Assembly: GCA_024683255.1 (NCBI GenBank)
Contig: JAIKYL010000043.1
Coordinates: 1-43,211, forward strand
DNA length: 43,211 nt
DNA from: Bacteroidales bacterium
Lineage (GTDB): Bacteria; Bacteroidota; Bacteroidia; Bacteroidales; UBA932
Direction of reading: 5' to 3'
The first letter of the stretch is position 1; each line of letters starts with the position of its first letter. Shown in pieces: positions 14,689 through 23,197 of the stretch. The translations under genes and the position numbers were made by a program. The notes beneath the pieces were generated by a model, which did not search any database, had not been told where the DNA came from, and saw only the letters and a list, made by a program, of their open reading frames with translations.

Positions 14689-17205
14689 TTACTTCACCTC
14701 AATTTCCATTTCCAACACTTCCGCCGCCCCACTCTCATAACTGAGGCGGGCTTCCACCGTATGCACACCGGCGGTAAGCTGCACGGAGGATTCGCTCACC
14801 GGGGCTCCGTCATAATACCAGGAAACAGAGGACGGCTTCCGGGAATGGGCCTCCTTAAGGCGAAGTTTGAAGGTATTTCCAGCCTTGTACGTGCCGCTGC
14901 CGGGGTCTATAGAATGGAAGCCGATATCCGACAGGGCCGTGGGAACCTGCACCTCGCTTACCGTGGCGGAAAGGGCCAGGTCGTACTTATTCATGGGGGT
15001 CCATTTCACAGGCGTGGCACTGTAAGTGGCGTAATAGCTCTCCGTAGGGTCTTCCCGGGCGCTGAGGCGGCATGACAGCGGATGCTCATAATCTCCTCCC
15101 CTGACGGCATAGCCGATATACACATCATCACCGGAGGGTACCCGCAGATCGTACTCGCTGATATCCACGGTGTTCCAGCCGGCATACGCCGGATTCTTTA
15201 CCACGTGGTTCAGGAGGCGCTGTCCGCCGGACTCTACAATAACAATTATTGCATCGGCCTTATACACAACCGGATAGAAGGTTACGGTGGAAAGTCGCTG
15301 GTCCACATAGGGCGCCAGTTCTTCGGCGGTGAAGCGCACGGCCCCCATGAGGCTGTTCCCGCTGGCCGAATACGCCATGAGCTGGGCCGAAGGATCAGAC
15401 TTGTCCAGGGTGGTGATCTCCGGTTCCCCTTCTTTCCGGAGCATCATATACAGGTTGTTGCCCGTCTCCTTTAGGAGGATGGTAAGGGTCTTGGAAACAT
15501 ATCCCGCCTTTTCCGCCGTAACGTCCACCTCCGTCTCCGCCTCATACGAATCCATGCCGATGAAGAAGGCTCCCGCCTGGTCCGTAACGGCCGACGGTCC
15601 AGCGGCATCCACCCTCACGGTGACGCCCGGCAAAGGATCGCCGGCGACATCCACCACCAGGCCGTTGATACTCTTGCCCGCATCGAAACGAGCTGTGAGT
15701 GAGACGGTTCCGCCGGAATAACGGACGCCGGTAATCTGTTGCGCCGTGGGAACGCCCTCCCAGTCGATGGGCTGGAAGGCCGTCACTTTCCCACTGCCCG
15801 GGAACAGGACGCCCTCTATACCGCCCCTGAAGTCATAGGATGTGGGCTCCGTGGAAGGAACAATATAAAAACAGGGATGGCTTCCACTGTTGTTGAGGCT
15901 GTTGGTATACCGCCAGAAATTCCACAGATCGGCAGCGGTATATGTCTTTTGGATAATCCGCTTGGACTTATCCACATGATAAAGGGCCAGGCCCTGCGGC
16001 AGCGGAGCATCCCAGCGGGAACCGTCCCGGCACTCCAGGAGGAAATACTCCCCTTCCGTGCTGGTGGAAATGCGATAGCCCTTCCCGCTCTCACCTACTC
16101 CCTTAAGGCTTACATCCCCATCCGGAAGTTCCACTACGGCATCTTCCGGTGCCCATCCCAGGAGTTGCAATTCTTCCAGATTAAAGGAAGGCGGCGTATG
16201 AGAGTTGTTGTTATACAGACCATAACACATGGTGGAAAAGAAATACAGACCGGTGGTGTAGCCGTTTTCCGTATCATCGGTATCGTAGAAGTCCGGCAGG
16301 CCCAGATGGTGGCTGAACTCATGCACGGTGCCTCCAATGCCTCCCATTACCTTACCACTGTTCCCCTGCAGCTCCGAGGTGCAGAAATAGGAGCCCAGTT
16401 TCACTCCGTCCAGTTCCGTGTTTCTGGCCTGTACACTGGAGGAGTACTGCACATTCCACTGGTGGGACCAGATGGCATCGGCCGGACCGCCCTCCGCTTC
16501 GTCGTAACCGGCATAGTAGAAGAGTATCATATCCACGGTGCCGTCCCCGTCCTCATCGTATCGGGAGAAATCCACCGTATCGTCCAGCAGGGAGGCCGCT
16601 TCCACCAGCGCCAGTTCCGGGCCCGGGAATAGGTCCCGGCCCGTTTCCTGGTCATTTTTGCCATACGAGGCCATATTCTTGGACAGCTTCACCGGCCCGT
16701 AAACGTCAAATTCCGGATTGTACTGTCCCCTGGAATTGTCATTGAAGAAATCCCAGACAGAGCCTGTGGCGCCGCCCAGATCATACCCCTTCTGGTCCAG
16801 CATACTGGTAAAAGTGGAATGAGGGGCCGATATGCTGAAGGAGCGGTCCGGGAATTCCACCAGCAGCACCAGGACCCGGTGCGTACCGTGGGTGAGATCC
16901 GGGGATTCTGCGGCCGATCGGCGAACCGCCGACATCCGCTGGCGCAGGGTCCTTCCCTGCTCTGCAATCTTACGTCTGATGCGGGGAAGGCTGCGGGCCG
17001 ATAAACGATAGAAGCCCAGGGCATCCTGGTCCAGCAGCCGGCCTTCCCGGTCTGTAACCCAATGTCCCCATTCGTCTCCATGCAAGACTATCTCCAGGGT
17101 GGAACCATCTGGCTGAACGTACTTTATGACACCGGGACGCGCCGGAAGCGCAGCCATTTCCAGAGCCACGAACAAAGCCGATATTAGCACTGCCAGACGC
17201 CGCAT
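14689..17205 (-). CDS. Secreted M6-type metalloprotease with carboxypeptidase-like repeat
   Basis: An 838-residue exported protein: signal peptide (residues 1-~20, LAVLISALFVALEMAALPA), a propeptide-like region to ~110, and an immune-inhibitor-A/M6 peptidase domain with HEFSHHLGLPD at 295-305 (HExxH, zinc ligands H295 and H299). A calcium-loop-like DEDGDGTVDM sits at 217-226. A carboxypeptidase regulatory-like domain follows (~510-590, GLVVDVAGDPLPGVTV), then beta-rich domains. No type IX secretion C-terminal signal is evident, so the final location (periplasm or outside) is open. The gene begins 3 nt after the BACON lipoprotein gene, suggesting an operon in which both handle extracellular protein or polysaccharide. 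Confidence 0.83.
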   Translation of the reverse strand: MRRLAVLISALFVALEMAALPARPGVIKYVQPDGSTLEIVLHGDEWGHWVTDREGRLLDQDALGFYRLSARSLPRIRRKIAEQGRTLRQRMSAVRRSAAESPDLTHGTHRVLVLLVEFPDRSFSISAPHSTFTSMLDQKGYDLGGATGSVWDFFNDNSRGQYNPEFDVYGPVKLSKNMASYGKNDQETGRDLFPGPELALVEAASLLDDTVDFSRYDEDGDGTVDMILFYYAGYDEAEGGPADAIWSHQWNVQYSSSVQARNTELDGVKLGSYFCTSELQGNSGKVMGGIGGTVHEFSHHLGLPDFYDTDDTENGYTTGLYFFSTMCYGLYNNNSHTPPSFNLEELQLLGWAPEDAVVELPDGDVSLKGVGESGKGYRISTSTEGEYFLLECRDGSRWDAPLPQGLALYHVDKSKRIIQKTYTAADLWNFWRYTNSLNNSGSHPCFYIVPSTEPTSYDFRGGIEGVLFPGSGKVTAFQPIDWEGVPTAQQITGVRYSGGTVSLTARFDAGKSINGLVVDVAGDPLPGVTVRVDAAGPSAVTDQAGAFFIGMDSYEAETEVDVTAEKAGYVSKTLTILLKETGNNLYMMLRKEGEPEITTLDKSDPSAQLMAYSASGNSLMGAVRFTAEELAPYVDQRLSTVTFYPVVYKADAIIVIVESGGQRLLNHVVKNPAYAGWNTVDISEYDLRVPSGDDVYIGYAVRGGDYEHPLSCRLSAREDPTESYYATYSATPVKWTPMNKYDLALSATVSEVQVPTALSDIGFHSIDPGSGTYKAGNTFKLRLKEAHSRKPSSVSWYYDGAPVSESSVQLTAGVHTVEARLSYESGAAEVLEMEIEVK

Positions 17206-17208
17206 CCC

Positions 17209-17913
17209 CTACTTCTTTATCACAAAATAGACCGTATCACTCACTTTGAGCCACACATAAGGCTCCTTGATTTTAAGGACCTTAGCGGCGGTATACTCCG
17301 TCATTACCAGCGTGCGGTCTTTCTCCACCACCTTATAGCCAAGAGGAACGCTTGTACCCGCCTCCAGGGCCGAAGGAACAGACACCGTCACAGCCCTCAC
17401 ATCGGCCGGATACAAGAGGGAAAAATAAAAGCGGTCCCCGTCCGTGAGGCGGCTGATCTGGGTCTCCGAGCGCTCATACACCCGGTCTCCCCCGTCAACA
17501 CCATAGGCGCCGGGAACGGTAACCTGGATAATGGGATCTTCCGGTGTCTGCTGTACCGTAACCTCCCGCACCCGCTCTCCGGAAGTGAAGACCAGCACCA
17601 CGGAACGGGGGGTATTACCGGAATGCTCCGGAGCGGTTAGGGTTAGCATCCAGGAATTGGAATTCACCTGCTGATTCTTAACGGAAAGCCAGTTGACTTG
17701 GGTCTTGAACGTATAATTCCACTCTGCATTACACTCCACATAGAGCGGGAAATCCCCTCCTTCCGGGGCAAGCTCAAAAGTGGAATCCTGCGTTTGCCGG
17801 TTCACCAGGAACTTGGCCTCTTCCTCCCTGGGGTCCTCACAGGAGGAAACAGCCAGCACAGCCGCCACCACGGCCCATACCGCGGGAATACGGATATGCT
17901 GGAAGATTTTCAT
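17209..17913 (-). CDS. BACON-domain lipoprotein
   Basis: A 234-residue lipoprotein (signal VVAAVLAVSSC, Cys near 25) with a BACON beta-sandwich domain at about residues 35-125: the pattern GGDFPLYVECNAEWNY...WLSV...TLTAPEHSGN...RSVVLVF...VTVQQ is typical. BACON domains in Bacteroidota are thought to bind carbohydrate or mucin, or to act as spacers. The C-terminal ~105 residues do not match a family I know. The start ATG lies 4 nt after a -7 box, so the mRNA is probably leaderless. It is the first gene of an operon with the M6 protease. Confidence 0.82.
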   Translation of the reverse strand: MKIFQHIRIPAVWAVVAAVLAVSSCEDPREEEAKFLVNRQTQDSTFELAPEGGDFPLYVECNAEWNYTFKTQVNWLSVKNQQVNSNSWMLTLTAPEHSGNTPRSVVLVFTSGERVREVTVQQTPEDPIIQVTVPGAYGVDGGDRVYERSETQISRLTDGDRFYFSLLYPADVRAVTVSVPSALEAGTSVPLGYKVVEKDRTLVMTEYTAAKVLKIKEPYVWLKVSDTVYFVIKK

Positions 17914-17917
17914 TTAA

Positions 17918-17925
17918 CAAATATA
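17918..17925 (-). promoter_or_regulatory. -7 box of BACON-M6 operon (TATATTTG)
   Basis: TAnnTTTG match ending 4 nt before the ATG at 17913. It is back-to-back with the antiporter -7 box at 17947-17954, with 21 bp between the boxes. Confidence 0.6.
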
Positions 17926-17946
17926 GGCAATTCCACACAGAATTGC

Positions 17947-17954
17947 TATTTTTG
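17947..17954 (+). promoter_or_regulatory. -7 box of antiporter promoter (TATTTTTG)
   Basis: TAnnTTTG match, 23 nt before the ATG at 17978; no clear -33 element. Confidence 0.55.
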
Positions 17955-17977
17955 CAGAACAAAAGTTAACAGTGTCT

Positions 17978-18934
17978 ATGTGGATTTCTATATTGTTGCT
18001 TCTGGTGGGTCTGGCACTGGTGGTATTTGGTGCCGACTACCTGGTGGACGGAGCCTCAGGCATCGCCCGGCGCTTCGGCCTCAGTGAGTTCGTAATCGGC
18101 CTCACCATCGTCGGAATGGGCACATCGGCGCCGGAAATGGTTGTAAGCTTCATCGGCGCCGCCCAGGGAAATGCCGATATCGCCATGGGCAATGTAGTGG
18201 GATCCAACATCTTCAACACGCTCCTCATCCTGGGCATTACGGCCATTATACTGCCCATGGGCATTACCAAGGCCAACAAGAAGCGGGATATCCCCGTAAA
18301 TATCCTCATAACGGTGCTGCTCATACTCCTGGGGCTGGAAAAGACCCTCTTCGGTTTCGGTACGGACGGCCTCAGCCAGATTGACGGCGGCATCCTCATC
18401 GCCTGCTTCCTCCTGTACATGTGGAGCAGTTTCCGCCAGCAGGAAAGCCTTCCGGAAGAATCGGCACCGGCCAAGGAGCACCCTCTGTGGCTGGCGGCCC
18501 TCTTCATCGTAGGCGGCCTCGCCGGACTCATCTTCGGCGGAAAACTGTTTGTGAATTCCGCCACGGACATTGCCCAGCGGCTGGGCGTGAGCGACAAATT
18601 CATAGCCATCACCATCCTGGCGGGCGGTACCTCCATGCCGGAGCTGGCCACCTGCGTGGCCGCCGCCGTCAAGAAGAAAGGCCAGCTGGCGCTGGGCAAC
18701 ATCATCGGCTCCAACGTCTTCAACATCCTGCTCATCCTGGGCGGATCGGCCCTTATCCATCCCCTCTCCTTCACCGGTATCGGCTATGTGGACCTGGGGG
18801 CCCTCCTGGCAAGCGCCGTGGCCCTTTTCACCTGCTGCTATGTGGGAAAACGGGACCTGCTGGACCGGCTGGACGGCGTCCTGTTCCTTCTCATCTGGGC
18901 CGCGTACATGGCCTGGCTCATCATCCAACTTTAA
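17978..18934 (+). CDS. Calcium/sodium antiporter (CaCA family, YrbG-like)
   Basis: A 318-residue inner-membrane exchanger with ten predicted transmembrane helices in two inverted halves. Both alpha-repeats are present: GLTIVGMGTSAPEM in the first half (~residue 44) and ITILAGGTSMPELA in the second (~residue 210), each with the ion-binding Ser/Thr and Glu; each is followed by a GNVVGSN or GNIIGSN sequence. This is the YrbG/NCX_Mj organisation. Physiological ions are not proven. I chose ATG 17978; GTG 17972 two codons earlier is possible. The MscS gene follows after 12 bp, so the two are likely co-transcribed as an ion-homeostasis pair. Confidence 0.88.
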   Translation: MWISILLLLVGLALVVFGADYLVDGASGIARRFGLSEFVIGLTIVGMGTSAPEMVVSFIGAAQGNADIAMGNVVGSNIFNTLLILGITAIILPMGITKANKKRDIPVNILITVLLILLGLEKTLFGFGTDGLSQIDGGILIACFLLYMWSSFRQQESLPEESAPAKEHPLWLAALFIVGGLAGLIFGGKLFVNSATDIAQRLGVSDKFIAITILAGGTSMPELATCVAAAVKKKGQLALGNIIGSNVFNILLILGGSALIHPLSFTGIGYVDLGALLASAVALFTCCYVGKRDLLDRLDGVLFLLIWAAYMAWLIIQL

Positions 18935-18946
18935 TCCAGACTCACC

Positions 18947-19897
18947 ATGCTAATCCATCTGTTGCAAACCAATACGGTTCCCCCCGAAATCATAGAGAAA
19001 GCCAGCAAGATCTCCGTAGATACCCTGGCCATCAAAACCGTGGAACTCATTGAGGCGGCCAAGCAAGGCTCTTCCCGTGAGGTGGTTACCAGCCTCACCC
19101 AAAGCGCCATCAATTTCGGCCTCAAGGTGCTGGCGGCCCTGGTTATCTATATCATCGGCGCATGGGTCATCAGCCTGATAAGGAAACTGCTCCGCCGGCA
19201 TTTCGAGCGGCGCAAGACGGAGCCCACGCTGGCCTCCTTCCTGTTCAGCCTCATTACCATAAGCATGTGGGTGCTGCTCATCGTCCTCACCGTGAGCGCC
19301 CTGGGTGTGAACACCACCTCGCTGGCAGCCCTGCTGGCAGCCGGCGGCATGGCCATCGGCATGGCCCTCAGCGGCACGGTCCAGAATTTTGCAGGCGGGC
19401 TTATGCTGCTCATCTTCAAGCCCTTCAAGGTGGGAGATTTCATTGAGGCGCAGGGCTTTTCCGGCTTTGTAACAGAAGTGAATATCGTTAGTACCAAACT
19501 CAAGACTACGGACAACCGGCTCATAGTCCTTCCCAACGGCGCCCTGTCCAACGGAAACATCGCCAACATCACGGCCCATCCCCTTCGCCGGGTGGACCTT
19601 AAGGTATGTCTCCCTTATGGAACAGACGCCACCAAGGCCAAAGATGCGTTACTGGCCATTGTTGCAGAGAATCCGCTGTTCCTCAATGAAGAGACCAAGG
19701 GTGCAAAGGATCCCTTTGTGGCCGTTCAGATGCTGGACAACAGCTGTGTGGATTTCATTGTAAGGGCCTGGGTAAAGGCCTCGGATTACTGGGAGGCGTA
19801 TTTCTGGCTCAACGAACAGGTATACACGCAGTTACCGGAGAAGTACGGAATCCACTTCCCCTTCCCTCAGCTGGACGTTCACGTAAAGAAAGACTAA
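18947..19897 (+). CDS. Small-conductance mechanosensitive channel (MscS family)
   Basis: A 316-residue MscS-type channel that opens under membrane tension to release osmolytes. It has an N-terminal amphipathic segment, three transmembrane helices (about 50-75, 90-110 and 118-145), and the pore-lining TM3 with a Gly/Ala pattern (AALLAAGGMAIGMALSG). The signature FNPxxVGD appears as FKPFKVGDFIE (~residue 160) and the vestibule beta domain has VLPNGALSNGNIAN. The length is typical. It is the second gene after the antiporter. Its stop codon overlaps the convergent acyltransferase stop (shared CTAA at 19894-19897). Confidence 0.92.
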   Translation: MLIHLLQTNTVPPEIIEKASKISVDTLAIKTVELIEAAKQGSSREVVTSLTQSAINFGLKVLAALVIYIIGAWVISLIRKLLRRHFERRKTEPTLASFLFSLITISMWVLLIVLTVSALGVNTTSLAALLAAGGMAIGMALSGTVQNFAGGLMLLIFKPFKVGDFIEAQGFSGFVTEVNIVSTKLKTTDNRLIVLPNGALSNGNIANITAHPLRRVDLKVCLPYGTDATKAKDALLAIVAENPLFLNEETKGAKDPFVAVQMLDNSCVDFIVRAWVKASDYWEAYFWLNEQVYTQLPEKYGIHFPFPQLDVHVKKD

Positions 19898-21039
19898 ACA
19901 GCAAGATTCTCCTTGGAGAGGACGGGATTGCTGTAGATGTGAAGCAGGATGTCCCGGAGGTCTTCCCGGTTAAGCTTCGGCTCCACAGTTCCCAATTGCT
20001 TTTCAATATATGCCTTGAAGCCTTCCAGCTCTTCCGGCGTATATTCGGCGGCATATTTGTTCCCACCGTTCACCAAGTCATAGGCCATGTAATTGGTCTT
20101 CCAAAGCTGATAACCGCTGATTACCCGGCGGTCCACCGCGTGGCGAATCTGCTGGTAGCGGTCGTTCTTATCGCAGAAGGAGGCTTCCCGGATTTCCTCT
20201 TCCGTTAACGCATCCCCAATGTTGATATGGACGTTGCCCTTGTACTGGCGGATGCCCTGCACAATGCTCTGGAGGTCTTCATTCTCCCCTTTCACATATT
20301 TCTGCGTACGGGAAATGAGCATTTCCCGGGCCTTGAGGATATCGCACGGCTCATATTCGTAGGAAATGCTAAGCGGGACCAGGTTGAGCTCCATGAAGTT
20401 CTGCACAAAGTCCTGGGTGCCGCTCATGTCGAACATCTTGAGGAGGCCCTGCTCCGTTACGTCATTGCCGTCCTTGGTGCGGCCCTGGCGCTGGGCAATC
20501 CATACCGAGCTTTGTCCGGAGGTGATGGTTTCCCGGATGTACTTGGACAGCAGCTGGGAAGACAGATAGAGTTCCCGGGCCGATATGCCGCGGATAACCT
20601 TGATCATGCGGTTGGAACGGATGAGCAGTTCCACCGTCTTATGCTTGAGCAGGTTGTCCCCCACCGCTATCTGCGTATACGGCAGCTGGTTCCGGTGCAG
20701 GATAATCTGCATGAACGCAGGATCCAGGATGATGTCCCGGTGGTTGGAGATAAAGAGGTACTTCTTATCCGTATTCTGGACCTTGGAAATACCGTCGTAG
20801 GAAAAATTATGGACCGTATTGGAGATTACCCACTCAACGGCATGGCACATGACGGCATCCTGAAATTCGTCCACCGTATGGAGACTGCGGAGGATATCGG
20901 CCAGCGCCGTTTCCGGCTGGTCCGGAAAGATGACCTTGGAAATCCAGGGAACATTGGGATGATTGGCCACCCGGGCCAATGCCGCAGATGCTTCTTCGTC
21001 GTTAAATGGGGCGATGTCCGTGAATTCTGTCTGATCCAT
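19894..21039 (-). CDS. Acyltransferase, PlsB/PlsC-like Bacteroidota family
   Basis: A 381-residue acyltransferase of the glycerophospholipid type. Block I is SNHRDIILDP (about residues 100-109), again H-x5-D rather than H-x4-D; a later WIAQRQGRTKDG (~185-196) replaces the FVEGxRSR block III, and NLVPLSISYEYEPCD (~225) resembles block IV. It is probably a glycerol-3-phosphate or lysophosphatidic acid acyltransferase acting at the membrane surface, but the substrate is not certain. There are no obvious transmembrane helices. ATG 21039 was chosen because the upstream in-frame TTG (21093) overlaps the promoter. It has its own promoter downstream of queA. Confidence 0.78.
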   Translation of the reverse strand: MDQTEFTDIAPFNDEEASAALARVANHPNVPWISKVIFPDQPETALADILRSLHTVDEFQDAVMCHAVEWVISNTVHNFSYDGISKVQNTDKKYLFISNHRDIILDPAFMQIILHRNQLPYTQIAVGDNLLKHKTVELLIRSNRMIKVIRGISARELYLSSQLLSKYIRETITSGQSSVWIAQRQGRTKDGNDVTEQGLLKMFDMSGTQDFVQNFMELNLVPLSISYEYEPCDILKAREMLISRTQKYVKGENEDLQSIVQGIRQYKGNVHINIGDALTEEEIREASFCDKNDRYQQIRHAVDRRVISGYQLWKTNYMAYDLVNGGNKYAAEYTPEELEGFKAYIEKQLGTVEPKLNREDLRDILLHIYSNPVLSKENLAV

Positions 21040-21062
21040 AACTGCGTTACAATTTGGAACTA

Positions 21063-21093
21063 CAAAGCTACAAAAATTATTCCACTTCCCCAA
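21063..21093 (-). promoter_or_regulatory. Promoter of the second acyltransferase gene
   Basis: TTG (21091-21093), 20-bp spacer, TAGCTTTG (21063-21070) on the minus strand, in the gap between the queA stop and the ATG at 21039; leader of about 20 nt. Confidence 0.68.
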
Positions 21094-21098
21094 GGATT

Positions 21099-22313
21099 TC
21101 AGGCCTCCGGACGCTCAAGAAGGGAACTGTCTCCGTAGCTGAGGAAACGGAAGTCATTGGAAAGGGCAAAGTCGTATATGGTGCGCCAGTCTCCGTTAAC
21201 AAAGGCCGATACCAGCAGAATCAGGGTGCTTTCCGGCTGATGGAAGTTGGTTACCAGCTTCTCCACCAGACGGAAACGGAATCCCGGGACAATGATAATG
21301 CGCGTACCCACGGTGAGCCTGTCCTCCCCGCTGCGGTCCATCCAGTCCAGGATGGCCCCCAGGGCCTCTTTAGTGCTGTACGGGTATTCCCGCGTGTAAG
21401 GGGCCCACTGGTCCACATCGGTCGGCTTTCCCGTCTCCAGGCAGCTAACGCCCACATAATAAAGGGATTCCAGGGTGCGGACGGATGTGGTTCCCACCGC
21501 CACCACAGGCCGATTCCCCGCCTTCAACTCTTCCAGCAGTTTCCGGGACACCACGAAAGGCTCCCGGTGCATGGGATGTTCGCTAACCAGAGAACTCTTT
21601 ACCGGCAGGAAAGTTCCGGCGCCCACGTGCAGGCACACGGTTTCCTCCAGGATCCCCTTTTCCCGGATCCGGTCAAGGACGGCCTGTGTAAAGTGCAAAC
21701 CGGCCGTAGGAGCCGCTACAGAGCCTCGGAACTTGGCGTAAAGGGTTTGATACCTTTCGGCATCGATCTGCTCCGATTCGCGGTTTAAATAGGGCGGGAT
21801 GGGAATGGTTCCGCACCTTTCCAGAACGCGGGAGAAGGGAGAACCGTCTTTCCAGAAGAAACGGACGCGGCCGGTCTGGCCGTCCCGGCTGAGGAGTTCC
21901 GCACGGAGATCCATGGCCTTGACATCGGCATCACCGTCCGGATTATAAAGGGAAAGGATATCCTCCTTCCACTTTTTGGCATTGCCGATAACGCATTTCC
22001 AAGTGGTTTCCTCCGAAGCGGCAAAAGCCGTATTATACTCTGGCGGCGTAACAGGTTCCAGACAGAAAATCTCAATATGAGCGCCGGTCTCCCGCTGAAA
22101 ATGCAGGCGCGCAGGCACCACCTTGGTGTCGTTGAACACCATAAGGGCATTGGCGGGAAGCAGATCCGGCAAATCCCGGAAAACGTATTCACAGACCTTT
22201 CCGTTCTTGTAATGCAGCAGCTTGGATGCATCCCGCTCCGGAAGAGGGTATTTCGCAATCCTGGAGTCCTCCAGGCCATAATTGTAGTCTTCGATATGAA
22301 TTTCCGGTATCAT
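21099..22313 (-). CDS. queA: tRNA preQ1(34) S-adenosylmethionine ribosyltransferase-isomerase
   Basis: A 404-residue QueA, which moves the ribosyl part of SAM onto preQ1 at tRNA position 34 to make epoxyqueuosine. Typical stretches are present: IAKYPLPERDASKLL (N-terminal; PxxRDxSKLL), ALMVFNDTKVVPARL (~residue 55), FRGSVAAPTAGLHFT (~residue 195; the APTAGLHFT motif), LHVGAGTFLPV and VGTTSVRTLES. The protein is longer than the ~350-residue E. coli enzyme, as in other Bacteroidota. No other queuosine genes are near. A full promoter lies upstream. Confidence 0.93.
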   Translation of the reverse strand: MIPEIHIEDYNYGLEDSRIAKYPLPERDASKLLHYKNGKVCEYVFRDLPDLLPANALMVFNDTKVVPARLHFQRETGAHIEIFCLEPVTPPEYNTAFAASEETTWKCVIGNAKKWKEDILSLYNPDGDADVKAMDLRAELLSRDGQTGRVRFFWKDGSPFSRVLERCGTIPIPPYLNRESEQIDAERYQTLYAKFRGSVAAPTAGLHFTQAVLDRIREKGILEETVCLHVGAGTFLPVKSSLVSEHPMHREPFVVSRKLLEELKAGNRPVVAVGTTSVRTLESLYYVGVSCLETGKPTDVDQWAPYTREYPYSTKEALGAILDWMDRSGEDRLTVGTRIIIVPGFRFRLVEKLVTNFHQPESTLILLVSAFVNGDWRTIYDFALSNDFRFLSYGDSSLLERPEA

Positions 22314-22332
22314 GAGAATTCAAAATTTGACG

Positions 22333-22364
22333 CAAAGTTACACAATCTATCGGAGAATCCGCAA
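22333..22364 (-). promoter_or_regulatory. queA promoter
   Basis: TTG (22362-22364), 21-bp spacer, TAACTTTG (22333-22340) on the minus strand; leader of about 20 nt. Confidence 0.68.
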
Positions 22365-22751
22365 TAACGGCAAAAAAGCTCAAATCAGCCGTAAAGAATT
22401 TTACAAAAATGAAATAGTATTCACAATTATTTCGTATAGAGTTGTATACTTTTTTGCGCAAATTCAGATTTTTAAACACCGATTTGCTAAAATTTTTTCT
22501 GGAATTTTACTCTGTTTTCTACAATTTCATATATAACGTAAAATCAGTTATTTATAACTTGTATAGAAAGTATTACTTAAACAATTTTCGGCATTGGAGC
22601 CATTTCTACCGAAAAAGTCATCAAAACAAGCAGGAAATTTCTAATTAATATATTATAAATCAGAAATTAATCCGCATCTAACTAATGTGATAATATAAGT
22701 AAATACCACCCTTTTCTCCCATATTCTGTTTACAAAGCGACATACCCGGGA

Positions 22752-22783
22752 TTTGCTTTTTCCGTTTTTTGTTTTTACTTTTG
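22752..22783 (+). promoter_or_regulatory. Promoter of the XRE regulator gene
   Basis: TTTG (22752-22755), 20-bp spacer, TACTTTTG (22776-22783), a full consensus match. The ATG at 22804 is 20 nt downstream. Confidence 0.78.
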
Positions 22784-22803
22784 TGACGGAAAAGTTTAAA
22801 ATT

Positions 22804-23157
22804 ATGAATCGGCGTTTATTGCAGTTTTTGCAGGCAGAAAACATCACGCAATCCCAATTTGCGGATATTTTGAACGTGGCGCGCGGAAGTGTCTCCCATA
22901 TTCTCTCCGGACGCAACAAGCCGGGATACGATTTTATGGAGAGTCTTCTGCTCCACTACCCCAATTTGAACCTGGACTGGCTGCTCACCGGCAAGGGAAA
23001 AATGTACAAAGACGGCGCGGAAGAGCCTTCCCTGCCGCAGGAGGCAGGCTTTTTTGAGCTTTCAGAAGAGGTGGAAACTGCCCCTGAGGCCCGTGAAATA
23101 AGCCATATCCTGGTTTTCTACAAGGACAATACCTTCCAGGAATATCATCCTGCCTAA
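22804..23157 (+). CDS. Small XRE-family DNA-binding regulator
   Basis: A 117-residue protein with an N-terminal helix-turn-helix (residues ~4-60): ITQSQFADILNVARGSVSHILSGRNKP is a classic XRE/Cro sequence with the recognition helix around VARGSVSHIL, followed by LDWLLTGKGKMY, a frequent C-cap of this class. The tail is acidic (EEPSLPQEAG...SEEVETAPEA) and ends in a short beta segment (HILVFYKDNTFQEYHP) seen in related Bacteroidota regulators. Targets are unknown; the acidic linker suggests a DNA-binding dimer with a small effector or dimerisation tail. The DHODH-like and cinA genes follow but a separate -7 box precedes them. ATG 22804 is fixed by the promoter. Confidence 0.82.
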   Translation: MNRRLLQFLQAENITQSQFADILNVARGSVSHILSGRNKPGYDFMESLLLHYPNLNLDWLLTGKGKMYKDGAEEPSLPQEAGFFELSEEVETAPEAREISHILVFYKDNTFQEYHPA

Positions 23158-23165
23158 TTATTTCT

Positions 23166-23173
23166 TATATTTG
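23166..23173 (+). promoter_or_regulatory. -7 box of DHODH-like/cinA promoter (TATATTTG)
   Basis: TAnnTTTG match 24 nt before the ATG at 23198; AGGAG at 23191-23195 lies just before that ATG and is one of the few clear Shine-Dalgarno-like sequences in the window, but the spacing is short. Confidence 0.5.
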
Positions 23174-23197
23174 CAGAAAGCAATAATATAAGGAGTA

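Larger units (their letters stand above)
22314..22803. other. AT-rich 490-bp intergenic region
   Basis: This is the longest gene-free stretch in the window and visibly far more AT-rich than the rest. It holds the queA promoter at its left end and the XRE-gene promoter at its right end. In between are AT-rich palindromes: AATTTCT at 22636-22642 facing AGAAATT at 22662-22668 around a perfect TAATATATTA (22646-22655), plus TATA-rich repeats near 22436-22450 and 22555-22565. Small ORFs here have no sensible composition. No tRNA, DnaA-box cluster or transposon end was recognised. Confidence 0.6.

Noticed and set aside
14689..14790. Type IX secretion C-terminal domain on the M6 protease
   Set aside because: The C-terminus (VLEMEIEVK) lacks the conserved gliding/sorting pattern, and no T9SS gene is in the window.
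21040..21093. Upstream TTG start (21093) for the second acyltransferase
   Set aside because: The added 18 residues overlap a consensus promoter and show no family similarity.
22442..22648. Small ORF of ~68 codons in the AT-rich gap
   Set aside because: Its composition is set by AT-rich sequence (Phe, Tyr, Asn, Lys); there is no promoter or start signal and no recognisable domain.
22314..22803. Replication origin in the AT-rich gap
   Set aside because: No cluster of DnaA boxes matching TTATNCACA was found and no dnaA, dnaN or gidA-type neighbour is present.
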